A stretch of DNA of 64,000 bases from Candidatus Thermokryptus mobilis (lineage in GTDB: Bacteria; Bacteroidota; Ignavibacteria; Kryptoniales; Kryptoniaceae): assembly GCF_900070205.1 (NCBI RefSeq), contig NZ_FAOO01000012.1:17052-81051 (forward strand), written 5' to 3'. The notes under the pieces were generated by a model. That model was not told the DNA's origin, did no database searches, and saw only the letters and a program-made list of their open reading frames with translations. Shown in pieces: positions 1-9,707 of this stretch. Within the stretch, counting starts at the first letter, position 1. The number at the start of each line of letters is the position of its first letter. The position numbers were made by a program, and so were the translations under genes.

Positions 1-1
1 C

Positions 2-289
2 GTAGATGTGCATATCGTTAGGACTCTACCAGAGGTTGTGCTTTATGTTTTAAATGATAGAGGTGAAATTGAATTAATTCAAATTCTCTCTTTTAAAGAA
101 CCGCCCGAATACAAAGCAGATGATAACTGGTTGAAATATCTGAAAGGCAAAACACTTGGTAAAAATCTTTTGCGTTTGCGCCGAGATGTCCCAAACATGA
201 CCGGTGCAACACTTACAGCAAAAGCGATAACCGACAATGCAAGAAAAGTCATCGCACTTTGGAAAGTGATTTTTGGTGAAGTGAGATGA
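2..289 (+). CDS. FMN-binding domain protein, C-terminal part (5' end outside window)
   Basis: The reading frame is open to the window edge, and the first possible start (GTG at 8) lies inside conserved sequence, so this is the end of a longer protein. The last 30 residues carry the FMN-binding-domain signature 'GATLTAKAIT' followed by an amphipathic helix. In RnfG- and NosR-type proteins the threonine of this motif binds FMN covalently as a phosphoester. The likely role is electron transfer at or outside the inner membrane. The stop overlaps the start of the next gene by 4 bp (ATGA), so the two are translationally coupled and probably belong to one redox module. The specific enzyme cannot be named without the missing N-terminus. 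Confidence 0.7.
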   Translation, partial: VDVHIVRTLPEVVLYVLNDRGEIELIQILSFKEPPEYKADDNWLKYLKGKTLGKNLLRLRRDVPNMTGATLTAKAITDNARKVIALWKVIFGEVR

Positions 290-1230
290 GATTCTTTTGG
301 ACTGGAAACTTAAAAAATCCAAAGCCAATTGGTTTTGCTTTGGCTTTTTTCATCCTTTTCCTTATTCTATTCTGGATTGGAAATTTTGTTAACTTTTGGT
401 TCAAGTTTGAATTTTCAGTTGAAAAGATCGGCAATTATCTTTTCGGTGAGCCAGATTTCCCATTGAAAATTTCACCAGCGCAAGTTCTGGAAGAAGCGCA
501 CATAAACTTATTCGTCATCGGAATTTTATTTTTATGTCTTTCAGCTTTGTTAATTTACTCACAACTAAAAGATAGAGCAAAAATATATCTTATCGCTTCC
601 ACCAGCGTCTCTGGAATTATTTACATTTTTATTGATCTTTTAATTTTATCCCTTGGGCGGGAATTTTCATGGCTGAAAATTTTCGCGTTTTCGCTTTTCC
701 AATTAGTAATATTAATTGCCTTAATAATCATTATAACCTTTCCAAAACTTGACAACAGAAATGGGAAAAAATTTATCGCCTATATCGTCTTCATCTTCGC
801 AATCTTAAATTTAATCTTCGTTGTGATAAACCTTTTCGTCTATTCAGAGAAGATCGGTCTTTCAATTTCACAAACAGGTGATTATTATTTGGGTAATCCT
901 CAAAAACTCATAAAGCAAAAATCAATTCAAGGCGCAATTTCAATCTCACAGCTTCATTTCCTGCCGATGGCGATTTACATTTTAACATTAGCCCATTTCA
1001 TTTATCTTGTTAACGAAAAATTTAACCTCAGCCTCACACTTCTTCTTTTTTCAATGTCTTTAATTGACAACATATCGGGAATTTTAATTTTATACTTCGG
1101 TAAGGTCTTTGCGGTTGTCAAATTTATTTCCTTTCTCTCCTTGGAATTCCTTCTCTTTGTGTCATCATTATTAATCATTTTAAAGATGATAAGTTCAAAG
1201 TTCAACTTCCCCAATCGCGGGCGTATCTGA
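286..1230 (+). CDS. Polytopic membrane protein with internal duplication, unknown function
   Basis: This protein of 314 residues has about eight hydrophobic segments and no family I recognise. It appears to be two related halves, roughly residues 33-145 and 175-300. Each half has a loop containing 'EKIG', a short 'Y.-G-P' segment, a histidine at the start of a membrane helix ('EEAHINLF' versus 'SQLHFLPM'), then three more helices ending in an 'FG/LG..F' turn and a final helix. The gene overlaps the upstream FMN-binding gene by 4 bp. I infer a membrane partner in the same redox unit, and the paired histidines could be cofactor ligands, but this is speculative. Its 3' end overlaps the convergent nadE gene by 29 bp. 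Confidence 0.55.
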   Translation: MRFFWTGNLKNPKPIGFALAFFILFLILFWIGNFVNFWFKFEFSVEKIGNYLFGEPDFPLKISPAQVLEEAHINLFVIGILFLCLSALLIYSQLKDRAKIYLIASTSVSGIIYIFIDLLILSLGREFSWLKIFAFSLFQLVILIALIIIITFPKLDNRNGKKFIAYIVFIFAILNLIFVVINLFVYSEKIGLSISQTGDYYLGNPQKLIKQKSIQGAISISQLHFLPMAIYILTLAHFIYLVNEKFNLSLTLLLFSMSLIDNISGILILYFGKVFAVVKFISFLSLEFLLFVSSLLIILKMISSKFNFPNRGRI

Positions 1231-2053
1231 AATCAATATTTATTGTTCTATATGAAATTTTCGCAATGATCGGCGGACGCCTTTTGAACTGATTTCGCTG
1301 AACCATAAGTTTCACCTTTTCAATTAACACCCTTTCAAATCCAAGTTCAATTAATTCTTCATCCGCTTTTCTTTCATCAACCATGAAGTAAAGCAGTTTA
1401 TCAACCTCTTTATAAGAAATACCAAGCTCGTCCTCATCCGTTTGTCCAACCCAAAGGTCGGCGGTTGGTTTTTTCTCTATTATTTTTCTTGGAACCCCAA
1501 GCTCTTCAGCAAGTTGCCAAACCTGCGTTTTATACAAATCACCGAGAGGATTTATAGCACTTGCCATATCGCCATAGAGAGTACCGTAACCAAGAAGAAG
1601 TTCAGTTTTGTTGCTTGTCCCAATCACGAGAGCTTTCTCACGAGCTGAAAGGTCATATAAAATTATCATTCTCATCCTCGCCATGACATTCCCGCGTCTG
1701 ATGTTGTTCATATCTGGAAACCTTTCAAAATATGGCTCACACATTGGAGTTATATCAATTAATTCGCTCCTTATCCCAAGATTTGAAATGACAAGTTGTG
1801 CATCTTCAATGCTATCTCGCGAACTCGTCTTGTAAGGCATCATCACACCAAGGACATTTTCCTTACCGAGGGCTTCGGTTGCAAGATAAGCTGAAACAGC
1901 CGAATCAACCCCACCAGAAACACCTATCACTGCTCTGTTAAGACCAAACCGTGTTGTTTCCTTTCTTATGAAATCAACGAGAATCTTGCGCACAAACTTT
2001 GTGTTAAGCTTTAAGTCTTTAGACCTTTCAAGTATTTCCATAGTTTGAACCAA
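1202..2053 (-). CDS. nadE: NAD+ synthetase (ammonia-dependent type)
   Basis: NadE catalyses the last step of NAD+ synthesis, the ATP-dependent amidation of nicotinic acid adenine dinucleotide in the cytoplasm. The PP-loop motif SGGVDS lies at residues 46-51. The central segment '[18 protein letters not shown]' and the following '[19 protein letters not shown]' are typical of the family. At 283 residues it is the short form without a glutaminase domain, so ammonia is the expected donor unless a partner supplies it. It is the last gene of a minus operon behind the oxidoreductase/acyltransferase gene (3-bp gap). A second Met at residue 5 is an equally possible start. The 3' end runs 29 bp into the convergent membrane-protein gene. 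Confidence 0.93.
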   Translation of the reverse strand: MVQTMEILERSKDLKLNTKFVRKILVDFIRKETTRFGLNRAVIGVSGGVDSAVSAYLATEALGKENVLGVMMPYKTSSRDSIEDAQLVISNLGIRSELIDITPMCEPYFERFPDMNNIRRGNVMARMRMIILYDLSAREKALVIGTSNKTELLLGYGTLYGDMASAINPLGDLYKTQVWQLAEELGVPRKIIEKKPTADLWVGQTDEDELGISYKEVDKLLYFMVDERKADEELIELGFERVLIEKVKLMVQRNQFKRRPPIIAKISYRTINIDFRYARDWGS

Positions 2054-2056
2054 TGA

Positions 2057-3670
2057 TTAATTTTCAATTTTCGTTACCTTATTTCCTCTTTTTTGATAAC
2101 TTCTTCCGCACCTTTTGCAGACCGCTTTACTTTTTTTGAAGTTTATTTTTTCTCCACATTCACAAACCCAACCTGTCAACTTTGCTGGGATGCCGGTGAC
2201 GATTGCATAGTCTGGGACATCCCTTGTAACAACAGCACCTGCTCCAACCATTGCCCAACGCCCTATCGTTATACCGCAAAGTATCGTCGCATTTGCCCCA
2301 ATTGTAGCACCTTCACGAACAAGCGTCGGAATCCATTTGCCACCTTTGGGATATTTCGCCCTTGGGTTGATGTCGTTTGTAAACACAGCCGAGGGACCTA
2401 CAAAAACATAATCCTCAAGCGTCACAAGATCGTAAACAGAGACATTATTTTGAATTTTTACCCCATTCCCTATCACAGCCCTTGACCCAATGAAACAGTT
2501 TTGTCCTATGACACAATTTCTCCCAATCTTTGCCCCACTCATAATATGCGTGAAATGCCAAATCTTTGTCCCTTCACCAATTTCACAAGGTTGATCAATC
2601 ACAGCTGTTTCATGAGCAAAGTAATTTGATCCCATTTTCAATTTAACACCGTTATTTCTTAATGATTCACTCGCAAGTTCAAGAACTTTCAATACATTTA
2701 TTGACTCTAACCCATCCGTCAACGGTTTTTTTCTTAAATTAACACATTCAACGAAATGAAGACAAGCATTCCTCAGAGGTTCATCTTTAGGTATATCAAT
2801 GACTTCTACATCGGCTTTTTTAGCAACTGGGAGAGAATTAATCCATTCAACTTTGTGTGGATAAAGCACAAGTTTATTTTCCCTTTCTGTATCATCAAAG
2901 ACAGCCATCTTCTTCGTCCCTATGACAACGAGTTTTTGCTCCTTGTATGGATGAATCCAACTGACAAAGATATGAGCCCTGATTCCATTTTTAAATTCAA
3001 GATGCGTAACAGTTACATCACACGGTATCTTTGAAATATCATTTAAACCGCTTGAATTTGCTTGAGTATCTTCTGTAAAGAAATAACTTCCGCCAAAAGA
3101 GGAAACTTTTTCCGGCACTTCACCCGCAATTGAAAGTATCAGGGAGACATCGTGCGGGGCGAAACTCCAAAGCGTGTTTTCCTCACGCCTAAACTTTCCA
3201 AAATTTAACCTGTTTGAATAAATATATTTTATTTCGCCAAGTTCTCCATTTTTTATTAGGTCTTTAAGCTTCTGCACAGCGGGATGATACTGAAGGACAT
3301 GGTCAACCATTAAAATTAAATTTTTCCCCTCGGCTATTTTCACAAGTTCAACCGCTTCATCAACTTTCAGCACCAATGGCTTCTCCACAAAAACATCCTT
3401 GCCCGATAATAAAAATTTCTTTGCAAGTTCATAGTGCGTTTCAGACGGCGTTGCAACTGCAACAGCTTTTATCTCGTCATCTTTAAGAATTTCCTCAATT
3501 GAATTCGTATAAATTGCACTATACCTCTCTTTAAGTTCATCAAAATTTGTCTCATTTATATCGCAAACTACTTTTAAAACGCCAATCTCATAAAAATTTC
3601 TGACAAGATTTTTCCCCCAGCTTCCCGAACCAACAACAGCGATGAACTTTTTCATACCATTTTCAATCAT
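2057..3670 (-). CDS. Fusion: Gfo/Idh/MocA dehydrogenase + left-handed beta-helix acyltransferase + zinc ribbon
   Basis: Residues 1-335 form a Gfo/Idh/MocA NAD(P)-dependent dehydrogenase, with the dinucleotide loop 'GSGSWG' at residues 14-19 and the family motif 'EKP' at 96-98. Residues 350-500 are hexapeptide repeats of a left-handed beta-helix acyltransferase (for example 'GEGTKIWHF', 'IGRNCVIGQNCFIG', 'VGAGAVVTRDVP'), closest in look to WbpD/WlbB-type UDP-sugar N-acetyltransferases. The C-terminus adds a small zinc ribbon (Cys 503, 505, 518, 521). WbpB and WbpD act in the same di-N-acetylated uronic acid pathway of surface polysaccharide synthesis, so the fusion joins two enzymes of one route. 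An aminotransferase is not present here. It overlaps sppA by 8 bp. Met6 is an alternative start that would remove the overlap. Confidence 0.85.
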   Translation of the reverse strand: MIENGMKKFIAVVGSGSWGKNLVRNFYEIGVLKVVCDINETNFDELKERYSAIYTNSIEEILKDDEIKAVAVATPSETHYELAKKFLLSGKDVFVEKPLVLKVDEAVELVKIAEGKNLILMVDHVLQYHPAVQKLKDLIKNGELGEIKYIYSNRLNFGKFRREENTLWSFAPHDVSLILSIAGEVPEKVSSFGGSYFFTEDTQANSSGLNDISKIPCDVTVTHLEFKNGIRAHIFVSWIHPYKEQKLVVIGTKKMAVFDDTERENKLVLYPHKVEWINSLPVAKKADVEVIDIPKDEPLRNACLHFVECVNLRKKPLTDGLESINVLKVLELASESLRNNGVKLKMGSNYFAHETAVIDQPCEIGEGTKIWHFTHIMSGAKIGRNCVIGQNCFIGSRAVIGNGVKIQNNVSVYDLVTLEDYVFVGPSAVFTNDINPRAKYPKGGKWIPTLVREGATIGANATILCGITIGRWAMVGAGAVVTRDVPDYAIVTGIPAKLTGWVCECGEKINFKKSKAVCKRCGRSYQKRGNKVTKIEN

Positions 3671-6038
3671 TTTTTATAAACAAGGAATTCATCACTCGTT
3701 CAACTATTCCAAGCTCAAAACCTAAGAGTGAAGGAACGGTATAAAACTTTACCTCATACTTTTTCAGTTTCAACTTTTCTCCAGCATATGCAATCGCTTG
3801 ACTTAAACCACCGAATTCATCTACGAGCTTTAACTTGAGCGCTTGAGCTCCAGTGTAAACTTTCCCTTGAGCCAAATCTTCAACTTCATCAAGCGTCATA
3901 TTTCTATTCTCCGCAACCTTTTGCTTAAATGAAATGTATGTATATTCAAGCATCTCTTCAACCTTTTTCTTCTCAATATCTGTCAGATGTCTTATGGGAG
4001 AAAACATATCTGAATGTTCCCCTTCTTTATATTGTTCAATCTTGATTTTGAGATTATCGTAAAGTTTTGAAATGACCGGTTTGGCAAAGACGACACCGAT
4101 ACTTCCAGTTAGTGTAGCTGGGCTTGCAAAAATTTTCTCCGAACCGCACGAGACATAATATCCACCGCTTGCTGCAATGTTACCAAAGGAAACCACAACC
4201 GGCTTCTTCTTCCTTGCTTCTTTAAGCGCAGTATAAATTTCATTTGAAGCAAGCGCAGAACCACCCGGACTGTTAACTCTTAAAATTATCGCCTTAACGC
4301 TCTTATCCTTTACAGCCTGATGGATTTGCTTGACGATTGTTTCAGAACCAGTTATTCGCTCACTCAGAAAAGGAAACGGAATCGGCGGTTGACTTTCACC
4401 TGTTAGAATTGAACCATGGACACCTATAACAGCTATCTTCGGAACCTCACCCCAGGATGTTTCCCAATCCCTTCTCGCTCCGACTTTTACAAGATTCACT
4501 TTTTCATCATCGCGTTTATTAGCAAGTTTATTCACCATTTTTTTCGCCTCATTGTAAAAACCTATCTCATCAACTATACCGAGCTCCTTTGCCCGCGATG
4601 GTGTCACAATGCTTGAAATTTCGCTGATCAAATCATCAGTGAATTCAATTCCCCTTGCCTTTGAAATCTGTTCCATCATCTGCCTATGAATATCCTCAGC
4701 AAGGGATTTGATAAGTTGCGCTTGCTCAGTCGTAGCTGAATCGGTGTAATAAGAGTGAAATGTTGACTTAAATTTTCCAGCAGTCATCGCATCCCACTCT
4801 ATGCCGAACTTCTCAAAGAAACTTTTAAGCCGTTCAACATTTATAATCGCCCCATACCCGACTATCATACACTCAGGAGCGATGACGATTTTATCTACAA
4901 CGCTTGCGAGGTAAAGTTCATTTACGCTTGCACTTTCACCACCGAGATAAGCAACAACTGGTTTCCCTGCTCTCTTGACTTTTTTAACCGCATCAACTAT
5001 TTCCTGTGTAATCGCTTCAAGCTCATAGATTTTTATCTCCCCAGAAAAGGGATAAATTTTTAAAATCAACCCATTTATGTCTTTATCCTTTGCTGATCGT
5101 TCAATTTCAGAAACTATATCATGAACACTTCGCCTTGGCTTTGAAAAAATTGACGGCTGTTCTTTGTAATCGGGAATCACACCTTTTATTTCCACCTCAG
5201 CGATTCTCTTAACAGGATAAAATGAAGTTGGAAGAAACTCACTTGAATAAAAAGTTGAAATGGTAAATTTGGAGTTTATTTTGTTGCCGTTTGAGAAAAA
5301 TTTAACTCCAGCGTTTTGAAAATTAATCGTAACCCCGAAAAGCAAAACTTTTTCCCTTTTGAAAATTTTTGAGTTATCAAACAATGCACTGATCTTCAAG
5401 CCATCAATAATTTTAAATTCAGCACCATACTTGTAATTTGAGTTTTTTAATTTACCTTTGTCATTTATATAAACATCCGCAGACAAGGTCAATCTATCAT
5501 CACCTATCGGTCTAAGTCCTGCCCCAAATATGTATTTTCTTTCAAAAGGCGTTGCTCTGAAATATCTTCCTGTCAAGTTTTGAAGAACAAACGAAAATGC
5601 AACGAACTCAAATGGTCTTGAAAGAAATCCGATGTTAAATGATGTTTTAAAGGGTTCATCATTTACTTTAATGTAATCAATCCCAAATCCACCAGTGAAA
5701 TTCCTTTTGCCAAAGCCGAGTGAAAAAGATAGAAGCGTCATTGAAGAATCGCCAAATTTTTCCGACTTTAAGCCCAACCCCGCTCTGTTATTTTGAAAAA
5801 GAAATCCCAAGTCAAAATTTTTTGATAACGGCTTGTTAAAAGTTGAAACATAAAAATTGAAGTTTGTATGATGTTTAATACCTGTGATCGCTGGATTAAA
5901 CCTTATGCCATCGGCGCCCTCAGTTGTTGCGCTAAACAAATATCTTTCAATTATTGGAGGGTGAAGGGTCTGCGAGTGTAGGTTTAAAAACGCAAGAACT
6001 GAAATCAAAAAGGGGAAAATTTTAATTTTCATAAACAC
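3663..6038 (-). CDS. sppA: SppA-type signal peptide peptidase with N-terminal beta-barrel-like domain
   Basis: An N-terminal signal peptide (about residues 1-22) is followed by about 250 residues of alternating short hydrophobic strands. These start with an 'FNPA' segment and resemble PorV-like outer-membrane barrels. From residue 278 on there are two tandem Clp-fold domains of the long (67K) SppA type. The predicted catalytic dyad is Lys424 (in 'GKFKST') and Ser624 (in 'AASGGYY'). SppA serine proteases degrade leftover signal peptides at the membrane. The usual N-terminal transmembrane anchor is replaced here by the barrel-like domain, which would place the protease differently, perhaps on the periplasmic face of the outer membrane (inference). 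It is first in the operon with the downstream fusion enzyme and nadE. Its promoter region is shared with the divergent queF. Confidence 0.85.
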   Translation of the reverse strand: MFMKIKIFPFLISVLAFLNLHSQTLHPPIIERYLFSATTEGADGIRFNPAITGIKHHTNFNFYVSTFNKPLSKNFDLGFLFQNNRAGLGLKSEKFGDSSMTLLSFSLGFGKRNFTGGFGIDYIKVNDEPFKTSFNIGFLSRPFEFVAFSFVLQNLTGRYFRATPFERKYIFGAGLRPIGDDRLTLSADVYINDKGKLKNSNYKYGAEFKIIDGLKISALFDNSKIFKREKVLLFGVTINFQNAGVKFFSNGNKINSKFTISTFYSSEFLPTSFYPVKRIAEVEIKGVIPDYKEQPSIFSKPRRSVHDIVSEIERSAKDKDINGLILKIYPFSGEIKIYELEAITQEIVDAVKKVKRAGKPVVAYLGGESASVNELYLASVVDKIVIAPECMIVGYGAIINVERLKSFFEKFGIEWDAMTAGKFKSTFHSYYTDSATTEQAQLIKSLAEDIHRQMMEQISKARGIEFTDDLISEISSIVTPSRAKELGIVDEIGFYNEAKKMVNKLANKRDDEKVNLVKVGARRDWETSWGEVPKIAVIGVHGSILTGESQPPIPFPFLSERITGSETIVKQIHQAVKDKSVKAIILRVNSPGGSALASNEIYTALKEARKKKPVVVSFGNIAASGGYYVSCGSEKIFASPATLTGSIGVVFAKPVISKLYDNLKIKIEQYKEGEHSDMFSPIRHLTDIEKKKVEEMLEYTYISFKQKVAENRNMTLDEVEDLAQGKVYTGAQALKLKLVDEFGGLSQAIAYAGEKLKLKKYEVKFYTVPSLLGFELGIVERVMNSLFIKND

Positions 6039-6129
6039 AAATCTTCTTTATTTGACTTGGCAGTGTAAATATAACACTTTGATAAAATTTTTAAAAGAGG
6101 TAAATTTTCAAAAAAACTTCTGGAAGTTT

Positions 6130-6525
6130 ATGGAGGATAGAAAGTTAAAATACGGAGAAGAGGCAATCTTAAATGCACAACTTGAAACCTGGGAAAATCC
6201 ATATCCCGACAGGGACTACAAAATTGAAATAACATTTCCTGAGTTCACTTGCCTTTGCCCAAGGTCAGGGTATCCTGACTTCGCAACGATAAGGATAACC
6301 TATATCCCCGATAAATATATCGTGGAGCTTCGCTCCCTTAAGCTTTACCTTAACAAATACAGAAGCGAGTATATATCTCACGAAGCAGCTACGAATAAAA
6401 TTTACGATGACCTTGAGAAACTTCTAAAACCGAGATTTCTTGAAGTTGTTGGGGATTGGAATCCGAGAGGCAATGTTAAGACGATAATCACCGTCTCATC
6501 AAAGGATAAAGAAACGGTAAAGTAA
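6130..6525 (+). CDS. queF: NADPH-dependent 7-cyano-7-deazaguanine reductase
   Basis: QueF reduces preQ0 to preQ1 in queuosine tRNA modification. This is the short unimodular type. It has the motif '[11 protein letters not shown]' with the covalent-catalysis Cys (residue 43 from this start) and the proton-donor Asp seven residues later, then '[14 protein letters not shown]' and 'SHEAATNKI'. The frame is open up to 6052, but the ATG at 6130 matches the usual QueF N-terminus and leaves 91 bp for a divergent promoter region with sppA. The earlier start would add 26 residues unlike the family. The stop abuts the stop of the convergent nikR with no gap. Confidence 0.92.
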   Translation: MEDRKLKYGEEAILNAQLETWENPYPDRDYKIEITFPEFTCLCPRSGYPDFATIRITYIPDKYIVELRSLKLYLNKYRSEYISHEAATNKIYDDLEKLLKPRFLEVVGDWNPRGNVKTIITVSSKDKETVK

Positions 6526-6936
6526 TCAAACTGCTGTTAAGACAATTTTCCCATGTTTAACTCCTTTTATACTTAGGGCGAGGTCTGCTATTTTTTTCAG
6601 TTCGCTTGCTCGCCCTTTCATGACAACAACTTCAAGGCAATGGTCTCTGTCAATGTGAATATGCGTTGTTGAAATTATTTTATCAAAATGCTCGTGTTGA
6701 ATATCGGTTAATTTCTCCTCAAGTTCTCTTTTGTTGTGGTCGTAAACGAACGAGAAAATCCCAAAACAAACCTTATCTTTTTCAATTGCTTCTTCAACAA
6801 ACTTTTCCCTGATCATATCCCTTATTGCTTCCGACCTATTGGTATAACCTCTTTGTTGTATCAAACGGTCAAATTTTTCAAGAAGTTCATTTTCCATTGA
6901 TACGCCGAACCTAACGACATACTCCTTTTTCTTCAT
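6526..6936 (-). CDS. nikR: NikR nickel-responsive ribbon-helix-helix regulator
   Basis: This is a Ni(II)-dependent repressor. The N-terminal ribbon-helix-helix DNA-binding domain occupies residues 1-48, and the C-terminal ACT-like metal domain follows. The high-affinity nickel ligands are all present at the E. coli spacing: His81, His92, His94 and Cys100. In other bacteria NikR controls nickel uptake or urease and hydrogenase genes, but none of these is in the window. It is the last gene of the dut-deacetylase-rsmI-suhB operon and overlaps suhB by 4 bp. Its operator targets therefore lie elsewhere. Confidence 0.92.
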   Translation of the reverse strand: MKKKEYVVRFGVSMENELLEKFDRLIQQRGYTNRSEAIRDMIREKFVEEAIEKDKVCFGIFSFVYDHNKRELEEKLTDIQHEHFDKIISTTHIHIDRDHCLEVVVMKGRASELKKIADLALSIKGVKHGKIVLTAV

Positions 6937-7748
6937 CTCGTCTTAAGCCCCTTTTTTATAACTTCCAGCATTTGTTCGTGTATCAAGCCATTGCTTGCGA
7001 CGATCCCTTTCGTATAAATGTTGAAATCATTCCCATAAAAATCGGTGATTTTCCCACCCGCTTCCTCAACTATGATTTTACCTGCAGCTGTATCCCAGGG
7101 GTTCAAATCAACTTCCCAAAAACCATCAAGCCGGCCGCAAGCCACATAAACAAGGTCAAGCGCTGCTGAGCCAAGACGCCTTATCGCTTGCGCCTCCATC
7201 AAGAAATTAACAAAATGTTCTATACAATTGTCTGGATTTTCTTTGACATTGTATGGGAAACCAGTTGCAAGCATACTTTTTATCAATTTGTTCGTCTTAG
7301 AAACCGAAATTCTTTTCCCATTTAAAAAAGCACCTTTCCCCTTCTCAGCATAAAATAGCTCATCAAGGTTCGGGTCATAAACAACACCTAATATCACCTC
7401 ACCTTTAAACTCAAGCGCAATTGAGACACAAAACACCGGAAATGAATGTGTGTAATTCGTAGTCCCATCAAGCGGGTCAATAATCCACCTGAAATCCGAA
7501 CCCGGATTTGTCTCCCCGCTTTCTTCAGCAAGAATGCTATGATTTGGGAATCTACTTTTCAAAAAATCAATTATTTTCCTTTCAGACCCCTTGTCAATTT
7601 CAGTGACAAGATTTATCTCTTCTTTTTTCTTCTCAATGTTTTTAACTTTTCCGAGATTTAATTTCAAAAATCTCCCCGCTTCTTTCGCTGATTCAATCGC
7701 AACCGACAAATAGTCCATTTCTTTTAACTTTTTGTTTTCAAAATTCAA
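6933..7748 (-). CDS. suhB: Inositol-1-monophosphatase family protein
   Basis: This belongs to the Mg2+-dependent phosphatase family of inositol monophosphatase/SuhB. Metal-site motifs are 'EESGE' (about residues 75-79), 'DPLDGTTN' (91-98) and 'NPWDTAAG' near residue 217. The length of 271 residues is normal. The substrate may be inositol phosphate, a sugar phosphate or 3'-phosphoadenosine compounds, and the sequence alone does not decide. It overlaps rsmI by 11 bp and nikR by 4 bp. Met11 ('MDYLSVAIES') is a good alternative start that would remove the overlap with rsmI. Confidence 0.85.
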   Translation of the reverse strand: MNFENKKLKEMDYLSVAIESAKEAGRFLKLNLGKVKNIEKKKEEINLVTEIDKGSERKIIDFLKSRFPNHSILAEESGETNPGSDFRWIIDPLDGTTNYTHSFPVFCVSIALEFKGEVILGVVYDPNLDELFYAEKGKGAFLNGKRISVSKTNKLIKSMLATGFPYNVKENPDNCIEHFVNFLMEAQAIRRLGSAALDLVYVACGRLDGFWEVDLNPWDTAAGKIIVEEAGGKITDFYGNDFNIYTKGIVASNGLIHEQMLEVIKKGLKTR

Positions 7749-8454
7749 TTCTTTTACTTTCCTCTGCCCCCGCTATAACTATCACACACTCGCCTTTCTT
7801 TTTCTTCCCCACAAAATAATTCACTACCTCAATGACATTCCCTCTTACTATTTCCTCATCAGGCATCGTCAAGTTAAAAGCAACGCATATTTTTCTATCA
7901 ACGCCCAGAACCGCACCTATATCCTCAAGCACTGGGATTATCCTATAAGGCGTTTCAAATATTACAACGGTTCTCTGCTCTCCTTTTAATCTTCTCAGTT
8001 CTTCCCTTCTCCTTTGTCTTTTTTGTGAAAGCCAGCCATAATAAACAAACTTTTCAATGTTAAATCCAGATACGATAAGAGCAAGAAGCAAGGCCGAAGC
8101 CCCGGGAACAGGGACAATTTTTATACCTTCCTTTATCGCTTGTTTTACAAGCAATGACCCGGGGTCGGAAAAAACCGGAGTCCCTGCGTCAGAGATCAAT
8201 GCGACATTCTTCCCCGATTTTAAGTCGTTTATAATTTTTTCAACTTTCAAACTTTCATTGTGCTCATTTAAAGTGTCAATTTCCTTTGGCTCTATCTGAT
8301 AAGTTGATAAAATTTTTCTCCCTTCTTTAAGTTCCTCGCAAACTATCAAGTCGGCTTCCTTCAAAACTTTAAGGGCTCTAAAAGTTATATCATCGGGATT
8401 TCCAATAGGTGTGGCAACAAGATAAAGAGTCCCAATCTTAGGTGCTTCCATCAC
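7738..8454 (-). CDS. rsmI: 16S rRNA (cytidine-1402-2'-O)-methyltransferase
   Basis: RsmI 2'-O-methylates C1402 in the decoding centre of 16S rRNA using S-adenosylmethionine. It shows the tetrapyrrole-methylase fold with 'LYLVATPIGNPDDIT', 'ALISDAGTPVFSDPG' and 'VPVPGASALLLALIVSG', all diagnostic of RsmI, and 'FETPYRI' further on. The 238-residue length lacks part of the usual C-terminal extension but ends within the catalytic fold's normal limits. It overlaps the upstream deacetylase gene by 4 bp and suhB by 11 bp, so it is co-translated in the minus operon. Confidence 0.93.
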   Translation of the reverse strand: MMEAPKIGTLYLVATPIGNPDDITFRALKVLKEADLIVCEELKEGRKILSTYQIEPKEIDTLNEHNESLKVEKIINDLKSGKNVALISDAGTPVFSDPGSLLVKQAIKEGIKIVPVPGASALLLALIVSGFNIEKFVYYGWLSQKRQRRREELRRLKGEQRTVVIFETPYRIIPVLEDIGAVLGVDRKICVAFNLTMPDEEIVRGNVIEVVNYFVGKKKKGECVIVIAGAEESKRIEF

Positions 8455-9209
8455 TTGTGGAAAATTTTGTTTTTAGCATAATTTATCAAAACCGTGAATT
8501 CAGATAATGAATTTATCAAATTTAACTTGAGCTTTTCAAATTTCGCCTCCCCTATTTTTCTCTTCAAAGAAGCGGTGGAATCAATTGTATAAACTGCAAA
8601 CCTATGATAAACCCCGTTAACTTTTCTCCCGTTTGTCAAAACGTAAACACCTTCATATCCACATTCAAACGCTATGCGAACTATATTTTCATCATATCTA
8701 CTGAAAGGTGGGGCAAATGACTTCACCACCGTGCCGAGATTTTTTTCAATTTCATACTTTGACGAACCAACTTCAAACTTTACATCTTCATCATCAAGAA
8801 GCGTCAAAGCGCGATGATTCGCCGAATGGGAACCAATCTCCCAGCCATTGTCAAATAAAATTTTGATCTGATCCCAATTCAAATGCTTAAACTTTATACC
8901 AAAGCCAAAATCCCAATCGTTTGATTTCCCAACAAAGTTTGAAATAACGAAAACCGTTGCCCTAAAGCCATATCTTTTCAAAATCGGAAACGCATAGTGA
9001 AAAACATCCTCATATCCATCATCAAACGTGATGCATACAAATTTTTCATCCGTCGCATTTAAACCCCTCGCCTCGGAAACAGTTATCCCTTTATAACCCT
9101 GCTTGCTTAAAAACTTTATCTGCCTTTCAAACTGACCAGGCGAAACCCTCGTTATCCCAAATTCAAATTTTGTATCAACTTTGTGATATGTTAAAATTGG
9201 AATTTTCAT
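8451..9209 (-). CDS. Polysaccharide deacetylase (NodB/CE4 family)
   Basis: This is a carbohydrate esterase family 4 enzyme of 252 residues. Motif 1 'TFDDGY' at residues 61-66 holds the catalytic base Asp and a metal Asp. Motif 2 'GSHSANH' supplies the metal His128 and His132. 'APPFSRYD' matches motif 3. Such enzymes remove N-acetyl groups from peptidoglycan or surface polysaccharide. No signal peptide is visible: the protein starts directly with '[11 protein letters not shown]', so it may act on an intracellular or lipid-linked intermediate. It overlaps dut and rsmI by 4 bp each. Confidence 0.85.
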   Translation of the reverse strand: MKIPILTYHKVDTKFEFGITRVSPGQFERQIKFLSKQGYKGITVSEARGLNATDEKFVCITFDDGYEDVFHYAFPILKRYGFRATVFVISNFVGKSNDWDFGFGIKFKHLNWDQIKILFDNGWEIGSHSANHRALTLLDDEDVKFEVGSSKYEIEKNLGTVVKSFAPPFSRYDENIVRIAFECGYEGVYVLTNGRKVNGVYHRFAVYTIDSTASLKRKIGEAKFEKLKLNLINSLSEFTVLINYAKNKIFHK

Positions 9210-9655
9210 ATCCCGGTATGACCGAAACCACCAGAAGCTCTTTTTGTTGTGTTAAGTTCTTTAACCTCATCCCATTCAATTTGCACATATTTAGATATAA
9301 CCATTTGAGCGATCCTGTCACCTCGCTTAACAACAAAGTCATCTTTCCCGAGATTTATTAGGATCAACTTAATTTCACCGCGATAATCTGAATCAATTGT
9401 GCCTGGTGAGTTTAGCAAAGTTATCCCGTAATTTAAAGCAAGCCCGCTTCTTGGTCTTATTTGCGCTTCATACCCTGGTGGAAGTTCTATAGCGATTCCC
9501 GTTGGGATTAGTTTTATCTCACCTGGCTTTAAAATAACATCTTCCGTTACATCAGCGAAAAGGTCCATACCGGCTGAACCCTCAGTTGCATAAAATGGCA
9601 ATGGGATATCAGAGTTATCTCTGAGTCGGGTTATTTTGACGGTGATTTTTTCCAT
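9206..9655 (-). CDS. dut: dUTP diphosphatase
   Basis: Trimeric dUTPase hydrolyses dUTP to dUMP and pyrophosphate, which limits uracil in DNA. All five motifs are visible: 'GSAGMDL', 'RPRSGLA', '[14 protein letters not shown]', 'RIAQMVI' and the C-terminal '[10 protein letters not shown]'. The ATG at 9655 gives the normal 149 residues. The longer frame up to 9778 would run into the pyrophosphatase gene and across its terminator, so it was not used. It leads the dut-deacetylase-rsmI-suhB-nikR operon. Confidence 0.95.
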   Translation of the reverse strand: MEKITVKITRLRDNSDIPLPFYATEGSAGMDLFADVTEDVILKPGEIKLIPTGIAIELPPGYEAQIRPRSGLALNYGITLLNSPGTIDSDYRGEIKLILINLGKDDFVVKRGDRIAQMVISKYVQIEWDEVKELNTTKRASGGFGHTGI

Positions 9656-9679
9656 TTTGAATAGAAAAATTTTAAAGCG

Positions 9680-9700
9680 GGGGCGACTGTATGTCGCCCC
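9680..9700 (-). terminator. Hairpin terminator of hppA
   Basis: An 8-bp GC-rich perfect stem (GGGGCGAC / GTCGCCCC) with a 5-nt loop lies 8 bp past the hppA stop. In the minus direction it is followed by an interrupted T-rich stretch (GCTTTAAAATTTTT). It separates hppA from dut. Confidence 0.7.
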
Positions 9701-9707
9701 TAAAAAA

